Of a stretch of 20,727 nucleotides of DNA, positions 1 to 6,224 are shown piece by piece. The first letter of the stretch is position 1. Every line of letters begins with the position of its first letter. The position numbers and the translations under genes were made by a program. The DNA comes from a virus. The stretch is taken from positions 1 through 20,727 of IMG/VR virus record IMGVR_UViG_3300050821_015209; one strand, written 5' to 3'. The notes beneath the pieces are model-generated. The model worked only from the letters and a program-made list of their open reading frames with translations. It was not told the origin of the DNA and did not search any database.

Positions 1-1
1 A

Positions 2-169
2 GGTCTCCAGCCGAAAGGGGCTGCCTGTTTGATTCGTGGTAGACATTTGTGCATGGAGATGCGCGGGGTAAAGAAAGAAGCTTGGACAACGACGACGGCG
101 TTGGAGGGGGCCTTCAAAGAGTCAACAGCACGGGCTGAGTTTCTGGCGGCAGTACGAGGGGAACGATGA
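2..169 (+). CDS. folE: GTP cyclohydrolase I, C-terminal fragment (gene starts before the window)
   Basis: This frame is open from the first bases and ends with TGA at 167-169. The 55 visible residues match the C-terminus of GTP cyclohydrolase I. They include the RHLCMEMRGVKK stretch, which holds the third zinc-ligand Cys of the family (the HxCM..RGV motif), then TTTTALEGAFKES and the EFLAAVRG end. The enzyme converts GTP to 7,8-dihydroneopterin triphosphate in the cytoplasm, the first step of both folate and 7-deazaguanine (queuosine/preQ0) synthesis. Phages that carry folE often use it with queC/queD/queE to modify their own DNA, but none of those genes is visible here. The stop overlaps the ATG of the next gene (ATGA at 166-169), so the two are probably translationally coupled. 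The N-terminal three quarters lie outside the window. Recognition is by motif only; confidence is high. Confidence 0.85.
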   Translation, partial: GLQPKGAACLIRGRHLCMEMRGVKKEAWTTTTALEGAFKESTARAEFLAAVRGER

Positions 170-1266
170 ACTGGACAGAAGCAGATAAAAAAGATTTGAT
201 AACGGCTGTGGATGTGCTCTCACTAGTTCCACAGAGAGCGGGCATTCCATCATCGGACTTTATCAGAGTGCGCCCGGGTAAGGCCAAGCTTCTGATGTAC
301 CTTTCATCCACAGTCACCGGGGTGGTCCGGGTTCCGCTAATCAAGTCGCTGGAAGAGACGCAAGATTTCTTCATCGACAGAGGTTTGTTTCAGGCTTACA
401 TCCAGGCGGGAAAAGGCTGGAAGGGTAATTTCAAAATGGCGACAGCAGATGGGAAATGGTATCTTCGTCAGGGCAGTCGCCATGCTGAGCTAGCCACTAG
501 ATCGGAGCCTGTCAGTGGTTATGGGATTTGGAGAGAGCAGGATAAATCGACAGAAGTAAAACTTTCAGAGGAGCTCAGAAAACTTCTAACCGCTTCGAAT
601 CATTGCTCAACGGCCGATCCTTCACTGCCGCATTTGAATTGTGTATATATAGGAGGCAAGTTGGTGCTGTCGACGAATCTGATTTCAGTATTTGTTGGCA
701 TGCGACAAAAAGACGACGGGCTAAGGATTCCATTTCCAGTTGGTATTATTCCACTGCTCGGAGATAGCCTGGTGCAGGCAGTTGGCGTGGAGAACGATCG
801 GGTCATTTTGGATTGTGGCTGTGGCTTTATAGAAGGCACGATTTCAGCGGTAGCTCAGAAATCCTTTCCGAAAAGAACTGTAGTAGAGAAGATACAGAAG
901 GGAAGGACGTGGCCGCTATTAGCCAAGCTACCAGCTGAGAAACTATCCAAGATGCTTACCAGGTTGTCTGGTTACCTATCAAATGTAAAGCGAGAGGACT
1001 GGATAGTTGAGCTGGCGATAGCCGGTGGGGTCGTCAAAGCTTCCGTGAAAGTGCAGCAGGGGACGTTTCAAGAGGCGATGGAGATAGACAATGAAAAAGT
1101 GGAAGGCCTGGTTCGTTGGCCACTGGAGTTAGCTCAGGCTGTGGTGGAGTACATGGCTACGAATGGCGAGCTGATTAAGATACGAGTCGACGACCAGAAA
1201 AATACTCCTTATCTTTTATCCGGTGGTGGTGTGGAGATGATGGTAGCTAGACAAGTTGGTAAATGA
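166..1266 (+). CDS. Probable DNA polymerase sliding clamp (beta-clamp/DnaN-like)
   Basis: The 366-residue protein has the size of bacterial DnaN and can be read as three consecutive clamp-like domains. Residues 8-60 contain LITAVDVLSLVPQR and then a strand-rich stretch. The middle (about 135-235) resembles clamp domain II: a helix, a strand ending LNCVYIGGKLVLSTN, then IPFPVGIIPLLG. The C-terminal third again has a helix followed by strands. Clamps encircle DNA and tether the polymerase; this one would act with the DnaX-like loader encoded at 10293. The protein does not end in the usual MPMRL-type motif but in MMVARQVGK, so it is divergent. A GAGGGG site precedes the ATG, which overlaps the folE stop. 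The assignment rests on overall layout, length and context rather than a diagnostic motif; a structure-based search should settle it. Confidence 0.6.
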   Translation: MNWTEADKKDLITAVDVLSLVPQRAGIPSSDFIRVRPGKAKLLMYLSSTVTGVVRVPLIKSLEETQDFFIDRGLFQAYIQAGKGWKGNFKMATADGKWYLRQGSRHAELATRSEPVSGYGIWREQDKSTEVKLSEELRKLLTASNHCSTADPSLPHLNCVYIGGKLVLSTNLISVFVGMRQKDDGLRIPFPVGIIPLLGDSLVQAVGVENDRVILDCGCGFIEGTISAVAQKSFPKRTVVEKIQKGRTWPLLAKLPAEKLSKMLTRLSGYLSNVKREDWIVELAIAGGVVKASVKVQQGTFQEAMEIDNEKVEGLVRWPLELAQAVVEYMATNGELIKIRVDDQKNTPYLLSGGGVEMMVARQVGK

Positions 1267-1268
1267 GT

Positions 1269-1318
1269 TTGGCATGGTTAGGTTAGGTCAGGTAGGGTTT
1301 GGTTTGGTGAGGTGAGGG
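1269..1318 (+). repeat. Tandem array of ten NNGGT pentamers (array 1)
   Basis: Ten pentamers lie in perfect register between the clamp stop codon and the next ATG. All have GG at positions 3-4, and all but the first (TTGGC) and last (GAGGG) end in T. Positions 1-2 vary freely (AT, TA, TA, CA, AG, TT, TT, GA). The array begins two bases after the TGA stop and ends four A's before the ATG at 1323. Its last two units provide the GAGG ribosome-binding site of the downstream gene. A second array with the same edges lies at 9180-9239. No function is known to me. Confidence 0.85.
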
Positions 1319-1322
1319 AAAA

Positions 1323-1562
1323 ATGTTTCGGGTACAAATTCCAAAAGAACGAATCGAGAAGAGGACCAGATGGGAGATGCTAGAAGTTATGGCCGATCGT
1401 AGTCAGGCGAACGCAAGGGTTGAAATACCGTGGGCTCCACCCCTGCCAAAGCTTCTTAAGAAATTTCTGTTTTTGTGTATAGTGGTTATGACAGCGTTCT
1501 TTCCAACATGGATTATTAAAGAGTATCTTTTAGAGGAGCCAGATGAACGAGCCGGTGGGTGA
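1323..1562 (+). CDS. Small single-pass membrane protein, unknown function
   Basis: This is a 79-residue protein. Residues 1-45 are charged and soluble-looking (many Arg, Lys and Glu, then a Pro-rich APPLPK turn). One hydrophobic segment follows at about residues 47-64 (FLFLCIVVMTAFFPTWII), then a short acidic tail (EYLLEEPDER). The positive residues just before the membrane segment suggest the N-terminus is cytoplasmic. Translation probably starts from the GAGG within the pentamer array immediately upstream. I do not recognise the family. Its position directly after an NNGGT array parallels the 51-aa membrane protein at 9242. A holin-like or membrane-anchoring role is possible but not shown by the sequence. 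Confidence 0.7.
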   Translation: MFRVQIPKERIEKRTRWEMLEVMADRSQANARVEIPWAPPLPKLLKKFLFLCIVVMTAFFPTWIIKEYLLEEPDERAGG

Positions 1563-1568
1563 ATTAGC

Positions 1569-1958
1569 ATGAAGATAGAGAACTATACTTTAAGGATTTT
1601 GGTTTGTGGTGATCGAAATTGGCAAGACCGCCAGATGATTCGAGATGTGTTGGGTTTATACGAGTTAGTTCCTGATGTGCTTGTTATAGATGGAATGGCG
1701 CCGGGAGCGGATACTATCGGGAATGAAGTGGCAGAAGATTTTGGCATGGGAACCAGACGTTTCAAAGTGGACTGGGATAAGTATGGCTTAGCAGCAGGCC
1801 CGATCAGAAATCAAAAGCAATTGGATGAAGGAAAGCCACATCTGATACTAGCTTTTCATCAGAATATAGCAAATAGCAAGGGGACTAAGGATATGGTGAA
1901 TCGAGCAAGAAAAGCTGGCATTCCAACTTGTATTTTTCCCCAGAAGAAATTTGCATAA
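1569..1958 (+). CDS. YspA-type SLOG domain protein (DUF2493-like)
   Basis: The 129-residue Rossmann-like protein shows the marks of the YspA branch of the SLOG superfamily. It starts with a first strand and loop ILVCGDRNWQD, followed by a long helix. A second strand leads into the VIDGMAPGADTIGNEVAEDFG loop, which is the predicted nucleotide or phosphate-binding GxAxGAD element. Then come a PIRNQKQLDEGKP segment (the usual RNxxM-like motif) and a final LILAFH / GTKDMVNRARKAGIP region. SLOG domains are thought to bind nucleotides or nucleotide-derived ligands; YspA-like forms are common in phages, and their role there is not established. The stop TAA is directly followed by the ATG of the polymerase gene. 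A ligand-sensing or counter-defence role would be inference. Confidence 0.8.
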   Translation: MKIENYTLRILVCGDRNWQDRQMIRDVLGLYELVPDVLVIDGMAPGADTIGNEVAEDFGMGTRRFKVDWDKYGLAAGPIRNQKQLDEGKPHLILAFHQNIANSKGTKDMVNRARKAGIPTCIFPQKKFA

Positions 1959-3851
1959 ATGGCCTACCAGAATCTACTGAATTTCGATGAGGACAAAAAA
2001 GAGTTCAAAGCTGTGCCTGAAAAAGGAGACAAGAAACCAGCCAAGCCAAAGAAAGATCAGAACCGTGGTTGTGAGTTCTGTGATCTGAACAAGATCGAAG
2101 GGCTACACAAGATCAAGAACCTGGATAAGCTAGTAGGAAAAGACATCATGGTCTGGGCCCAGAATCCTGGCCATGATGAGAATAGAGCAAAAAAGGAACT
2201 CGTTGGGCCAGCTGGAAAATTCCTATGGGAGCACGCCGCAGCTGTCGGTCTATACAGGGCAGATTGTGACATCCAAAATGTTGTACGCTGCTGGGCGGTA
2301 ACAGCGAACGAGTTCGGTCAGTGGGAACCTAGAAATCCAACGAAAGAGGAAATACATGCCTGCTCGATCTACACCGAAGAGGCTCTGGAAAAGGTTCAAG
2401 GCAAGACTAAAGTACATCTTGTTTTCGGACAGGTGGCTGCGAAAGCCCTCCTCAAAGGCGAATACAGAAAAGATCAGAAGACATTCTATTCTGAGAAGCT
2501 CAAGGCTTGGGTAATCCTAACCTATCATCCCAGCTACTTCCTGAGAGGGGCACCGAGATCAAAGATAGACGAGTTTGACGAAGCGTTGGCGATAGCAGTA
2601 GCCAAGACAAAGGGTGGGGCAGACAAATTCGCCTACATCAAGTCGATGGATTACGAGTCAGTTCACGCTCGCCATTTGAAAACAGAGCTAGAAGATCCGA
2701 TACGGGAAGCCGCTGCGAAAGGGATTATCATAGCAGTAGATATAGAGGATGGTACAAACGACAAGGGGGAGAATGTAATCGTCTATATCGGGTTCTCTTG
2801 GAAGAAGGGACATTCGAGAGGTGTGTTCTTTGACCACCACGATCTAAAGAGTGACCCAGGTGCTGATCAGGCGAAATGGCATTGCGTATCAGAAATTCTT
2901 GAAGACCAAGAAATCAAAAAAGCATTTCAGAATGGGGTTTACGACGTCTGGAAGCTTTGGAAATTAGTTAAGACAAAAGTAAAGGGCTTTGTACATGATA
3001 CGATGCTCTCGGAGTACCTGCGATTCTCCGGTCGTAGGGCCTTCGGGCTGGAAGCAACGGCAGACATCAGATTCAGGGAATTCGCTGGCTACAAAGAGAT
3101 TTTAGATGAGTACCGGGATGAGAAAACTGGGCTGGTAAACTTCTGGACGGTGCCGATGAAAGTAATTCGCATATACAACGGTGCGGATTGCGATCTGACA
3201 AAGAGAATCCAGCGGAGCAACAAAGGAAAGGTGAATGAGGCATTGCTGAAGCTGCTGATTCTGGTGGCACCAGTGTTGGCAAAAATGGAGTTAGAGCGTG
3301 GACCACTGCTAGATTTTCAGCATGCTGATCTATTAGATACCTGGCTGCCGATCAGAATAGCTTCACTGAAAAAAGAGCTACAGAAGCTGTCGGGTAATCC
3401 AAGATTCAATCCCAACGCACCACAGCAGGTAGCGGAAGTAATCTACGATAAGCTGAAGTTGGGTAAGCATCTGGATGAAGAATGGAAGAAGGATTTTCCA
3501 AGATCAACGAACAAAGAAACGATGGCGCTGTTGGCCGACTTTCATCCATTTCCAAAATGGGTAACCGAGTTCCGGAAGATAGCCAAAAAGAAGAGCACGT
3601 ATCTCGACGCGTATCGTCGATCGGCTACGTTACACGGTGGTAGGGTCAGGACGAAGTGGTGGCTTACAGGAACAATAACCTGTCGGCTCAGATCGGGTGG
3701 TGAGAAGGTGAAAAAGAAAGGAGAGCCTTCGGATAAGTCAAAGGGCATTGTAAATTTGCAGAACATCCACGGGGCGGAAGAAATCGAATGTCTGTTAGTA
3801 TCAGATCTCAGGTGGCGAGACTTATATAAAGAATGGAGAGCACAGCAATGA
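1959..3851 (+). CDS. SPO1-type family A DNA polymerase, N-terminal piece (UDG-like domain + 3'-5' exonuclease + start of polymerase domain)
   Basis: This 630-residue piece has three parts. Residues about 35-215 resemble family 4 uracil-DNA glycosylases: C38/C41, C111 and C135 match the four 4Fe-4S cysteine positions, with an NPGHDE loop, VGPAGKFLWE and a THR-like HPSYFLR at H190. Residues about 255-415 are a DnaQ-type proofreading exonuclease: D261-x-E263 (Exo I), N325...D329 (Exo II) and Y406...D410 (Exo III), all intact. The remainder is the polymerase thumb/fingers start: FNPNAPQQ, KKKSTYLDAYRR, TGTITCRLRS and NLQNIHG. It stops shortly after NLQNI, before motif A. The missing motifs A-C are encoded at 4620-5510. 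Bacillus phage SPO1 polymerase also has a UDG-like N-terminus. TGA overlaps the ATG of the next gene. The cluster and any glycosylase activity are inferred; the first motif reads AQNPG, not the usual GEAPG. Confidence 0.9.
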   Translation: MAYQNLLNFDEDKKEFKAVPEKGDKKPAKPKKDQNRGCEFCDLNKIEGLHKIKNLDKLVGKDIMVWAQNPGHDENRAKKELVGPAGKFLWEHAAAVGLYRADCDIQNVVRCWAVTANEFGQWEPRNPTKEEIHACSIYTEEALEKVQGKTKVHLVFGQVAAKALLKGEYRKDQKTFYSEKLKAWVILTYHPSYFLRGAPRSKIDEFDEALAIAVAKTKGGADKFAYIKSMDYESVHARHLKTELEDPIREAAAKGIIIAVDIEDGTNDKGENVIVYIGFSWKKGHSRGVFFDHHDLKSDPGADQAKWHCVSEILEDQEIKKAFQNGVYDVWKLWKLVKTKVKGFVHDTMLSEYLRFSGRRAFGLEATADIRFREFAGYKEILDEYRDEKTGLVNFWTVPMKVIRIYNGADCDLTKRIQRSNKGKVNEALLKLLILVAPVLAKMELERGPLLDFQHADLLDTWLPIRIASLKKELQKLSGNPRFNPNAPQQVAEVIYDKLKLGKHLDEEWKKDFPRSTNKETMALLADFHPFPKWVTEFRKIAKKKSTYLDAYRRSATLHGGRVRTKWWLTGTITCRLRSGGEKVKKKGEPSDKSKGIVNLQNIHGAEEIECLLVSDLRWRDLYKEWRAQQ

Positions 3852-4270
3852 TCCTCAGTGGACGAGATTTGAAGTGGTACATTGAGACCGAGAAGCTGAA
3901 AATAGATCCAGTCGGAGCTGGTCAGTTTCAACAGAATGGGATCGACTTGATTTTGGACGAAGTTAAGCCAATGGTCGGTATATTCTCGTTGGGTTGTACG
4001 CGAGAAGTGCTTGAGCTACCAGATGACTTGATGGCCTTTGTCGAGTTGAGGAGCTCGTGGGCTAGGAAAGGATTCTTTCTTCCGCCGACGATCGTAGATG
4101 CCGGGTTCAAGGGAAATTTGACGCTGGAGATGCTCTCGTTTATGGTTCCTCCACAAGAAGCGATTGGAGAGCGCTTTGCTCATTTGATCTTCGCCAAGAC
4201 GACCAGTCCTTGTGAGCCGTACAGAGGGATGTACACAGACCAGAGAGGGATTACGGAGTCAAAGCTATGA
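3848..4270 (+). CDS. dcd: dCTP deaminase / dUTPase superfamily protein
   Basis: The 140-residue product starts MILSGRDLKWYIE, the usual dCTP deaminase N-terminus, which is why the ATG at 3848 (GGAGAG eight bases upstream) is preferred over the in-frame ATG at 3833. Family motifs in order are: an RSSWARKGF stretch (trimer phosphate-binding RSS), VDAGFKGNLTLEM (beta-strand with the catalytic-region Glu), a GERFAHLIF strand, and a C-terminal YTDQRGITESKL like the deaminase lid YxGQxGPTxS. The family converts dCTP to dUTP and may also hydrolyse dUTP to dUMP, which ThyX (15862) methylates to dTMP. It is shorter than typical dCTP deaminases (about 170-190 residues). The gene sits inside a split polymerase gene, joined by ATGA overlaps on both sides. 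Whether it is deaminase, dUTPase or both cannot be read from the sequence. Confidence 0.85.
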   Translation: MILSGRDLKWYIETEKLKIDPVGAGQFQQNGIDLILDEVKPMVGIFSLGCTREVLELPDDLMAFVELRSSWARKGFFLPPTIVDAGFKGNLTLEMLSFMVPPQEAIGERFAHLIFAKTTSPCEPYRGMYTDQRGITESKL

Positions 4271-4629
4271 GAGTGCTCGATCCAGGACACGAGTATGAGA
4301 TTGATAACATAGATGGTGAAGGAAAGCAGCGAATTGTCTTTGTCAAACGTGAGGGCGAAGGCTATCCAGGTAATGTTGGGCATCACGAAGGGACTAACAT
4401 TCAAGAGCTCTATCGAGTTATTATCGATAGGCTGAAGTATTTGAATGAGCAGATTCCAAGCGACTATACGATGGATGCTATGATTGATACTCACAAGGCT
4501 ATGTACAGTATGGAGCTTAGGGCAGCCAAAAGACATGGAAGGCCGATTACGTTTGACACGATCTCTGTTTCTTATTTACCTGCATGTAAGAAGTGTGGCC
4601 ATGTTGGTTGCGAGGGAATGTGTCACTAG
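4267..4629 (+). CDS. Conserved phage-type protein of unknown function with a C-terminal Cys cluster
   Basis: The 120-residue protein begins MRVLDPGHEYEIDNIDG and contains VKREGEGYPGNVGHHEGTN, a signature I associate with uncharacterised proteins found in many phage genomes; no function is known to me. Residues 45-90 form helices (ELYRVIIDRLKYLNEQIP). The C-terminus has a Cys-rich patch, CKKCGHVGCEGMC, with four Cys and one His that could bind zinc. The ATG overlaps the dcd stop (ATGA at 4267-4270), so the two form a coupled pair. The end overlaps the start of the C-terminal polymerase piece by about ten bases. It is the second gene of the cassette that interrupts the polymerase. Confidence 0.75.
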   Translation: MRVLDPGHEYEIDNIDGEGKQRIVFVKREGEGYPGNVGHHEGTNIQELYRVIIDRLKYLNEQIPSDYTMDAMIDTHKAMYSMELRAAKRHGRPITFDTISVSYLPACKKCGHVGCEGMCH

Positions 4630-5510
4630 TCAGCGAATTCGCCGATCTAGATGTCTATCTGGGAGCGGATCACAGCCAGTTAGAAATTCGTGTGCTGGCT
4701 CAAATGTCGAAGGACAAGAGGCTGATCGAGCTAATCCAGTCGGGAGAAGATATACACGCGTCAGTTGGGCACGAGTTGACTGGGCAGCCGATTGCAAAGA
4801 TCATGAAAGACCGGCCTCTCAGAACTGCAATCAAAGGGCTGCATTTCGGAATCATTTACGGGTTGACAGAAGAATCGCTGTACTACCATTTGTTGAATGA
4901 AGCGCTGGAACGTGGTGAGCCATTCAACATGTCGAAGGAAGACGTAGCCAAGTTATGGAAAGCCTATTTCAAGAGGTTCTCTGGCGTAGCAGAATTCATC
5001 GAGCATCAGCATCAGTTTGCACAAGACAATGCCTATGTAGAGACTTTGTTTGGGTTCGTCAGAGAGATTGCCATTGCTGGGGATGAGACGAGAACAACAT
5101 TCTGGGCAAACCAAGCAGTCAATAGTCCGATTCAGGGAACAGCTCATCAGTTGATGTTGATTGCGATGGCGATCATTGGGATTAAGCCACAGACATACAA
5201 TTTGCTCCAGCGGCCATCGATGGAAGTACATGATTCGCTGTATGTTTTCGTCAAGCTGTTGAAGCTGGTAGAAGCATACAAGCAGTTCAATCAGCTGATG
5301 GAGAAAGAGATTCTGGTCTACGTAGCCAAATGGTGGCCGGAAGTAAAATGGGTCGTTCCATTGAAATCAGAAGCTAAAGCCGGATTCAGACTGGGAGTGA
5401 TGGTCGAGTATGCTGGTGAGCCTCCAGAAGAGTTTGTCGAGAAGTGGTGCCAGAAGAATCAGCAGTTTCAGATTAAACTTCAAAAGGAAATGAAAAAGGA
5501 AGTTGTATAA
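4620..5510 (+). CDS. SPO1-type family A DNA polymerase, C-terminal piece (motifs A, B and C)
   Basis: This frame carries the polymerase catalytic core missing from the 1959-3851 piece. Motif A is LGADHSQLEIRVLAQ, near the N-terminus, with the first metal-binding Asp. The next stretch, GEDIHASVGHEL, is typical of Pol I enzymes. Motif B is RTAIKGLHFGIIYG, with the dNTP-contacting Arg and Lys and the Phe that in Pol I disfavours dideoxynucleotides. Motif C is EVHDSL, with the second catalytic Asp. Together the pieces give roughly 925 residues, the size expected of a whole enzyme, and both lie in the same frame. The start is uncertain: GTG at 4620 (GAGGG just upstream, short spacing) is preferred because homology begins right after it; an in-frame GTG at 4593 is the alternative. 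Alone this piece lacks the thumb and exonuclease, so it should need its partner. Confidence 0.88.
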   Translation: MSLVSEFADLDVYLGADHSQLEIRVLAQMSKDKRLIELIQSGEDIHASVGHELTGQPIAKIMKDRPLRTAIKGLHFGIIYGLTEESLYYHLLNEALERGEPFNMSKEDVAKLWKAYFKRFSGVAEFIEHQHQFAQDNAYVETLFGFVREIAIAGDETRTTFWANQAVNSPIQGTAHQLMLIAMAIIGIKPQTYNLLQRPSMEVHDSLYVFVKLLKLVEAYKQFNQLMEKEILVYVAKWWPEVKWVVPLKSEAKAGFRLGVMVEYAGEPPEEFVEKWCQKNQQFQIKLQKEMKKEVV

Positions 5511-5516
5511 TCTAGT

Positions 5517-6011
5517 ATGCGAAAACCACTGATCGGCGAAGTGGATGTACACCAGTTGCTAGATCGGCTAGCTTTTGCTCAGGAAGAGACTGAAGCCGCT
5601 GCGCTAGATCAGCCAAAATGTTATATGGCAGCTGTGACTTACCGCATTAAGAAAATGCGAGTGCGGCAAGAAGCTGAGATGCATCTGGACAACATTCGAG
5701 TGGACTACAGCTTGAAGATGCGATTCAAATACAAAGGGCAGAAGGGCACAACAGAAAAAGCAATCGCTGAGATGGTCGACCGAGTTCCGGAGATAAGAGC
5801 AGCTACAGCAGCGTTGGCCACAGCAAAAAGACTAGAGGAGTGGTCGAAGGGTTTGTTAGACGCCTATGAGCATAGGCGTAGCTCAATTAAGGTCTTGGCT
5901 CAGTATGCATTTATGCAAGACTCATTCAGCGGTCAGCATACAGTAGAGCAGATGAAGAATAAGCGAGAGCGTTTGAAACGTGAGTACGGGAAAGACCCGG
6001 AGGACGTATGA
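5517..6011 (+). CDS. Helical phage protein, possibly a recombination mediator (UvsY-like layout)
   Basis: The 164-residue protein is predicted to be almost wholly alpha-helical. It has a charged N-terminal helix (DVHQLLDRLAFAQEETEAA), a basic region with KKMRVRQEAEMH, and KGQKGTTEKAIAEMVDR. A long helix pair ends in LEEWSKGLLDAYEHRRSSIKVLAQYA. The pattern of a TEkAI segment followed by an ExRRxxLK helix reminds me of small phage proteins placed beside RecA/UvsX-type recombinases and described as UvsY-like. The nearby ssDNA-binding protein (6225) and RecA (7295) agree with that context. There is no diagnostic motif, so the function is a guess. Its start lies a few bases after the polymerase stop, with AAGGAAG further upstream than usual; its TGA overlaps the next ATG. 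Confidence 0.65.
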   Translation: MRKPLIGEVDVHQLLDRLAFAQEETEAAALDQPKCYMAAVTYRIKKMRVRQEAEMHLDNIRVDYSLKMRFKYKGQKGTTEKAIAEMVDRVPEIRAATAALATAKRLEEWSKGLLDAYEHRRSSIKVLAQYAFMQDSFSGQHTVEQMKNKRERLKREYGKDPEDV

Positions 6012-6205
6012 TTTTCTGGTTTGTCTTTATTTGCTTTGTTTTGTTGCTTATCTACCTGCTGGTCAGCACGTTGTTGATGCGGTTACATGTAATCGCAAAA
6101 GATGTGGTCGACTATTACTGGACAAAAAAGAAACAGATCATGTTGGAGCTAACAAGTGATGTAGAAATGCCTATAACAAGGTCAGACAAATTTAGCAGTC
6201 ACTAA
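6008..6205 (+). CDS. Small single-pass membrane protein
   Basis: The 65-residue protein has a strongly hydrophobic N-terminal segment at residues 2-24 (phenylalanine- and leucine-rich, FVFICFVLLLIYLLV), followed by a mixed-charge cytosolic-looking tail with KKKQ. A GGAGG site lies five bases before the ATG, which overlaps the previous stop (ATGA). No family is recognised. Small membrane proteins are common between phage replication genes. It has no evident lipobox or signal-peptidase site, so it is most likely an inner-membrane anchor-type protein. Confidence 0.65.
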   Translation: MIFWFVFICFVLLLIYLLVSTLLMRLHVIAKDVVDYYWTKKKQIMLELTSDVEMPITRSDKFSSH

Positions 6206-6224
6206 ACCGAAAGGAAAAAGCAAG

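Noticed and set aside
3852-4619. Group I or II intron interrupting the polymerase gene, as in SPO1 gene 31
   Set aside because: The whole interval is covered by two genes with good motifs and overlapping start/stop codons, leaving no non-coding sequence for a ribozyme core.
3800-4680. Split intein joining the polymerase pieces
   Set aside because: The first piece ends in LYKEWRAQQ and the second starts around SEFADLD; there is no Cys/Ser-led intein N-block and no HN-Cys/Ser C-block.
4484-4900. 138-aa plus-strand frame overlapping the polymerase C-terminal piece
   Set aside because: It overlaps two better-supported genes, and its product shows no motif; the polymerase frame with motifs A and B explains this DNA.
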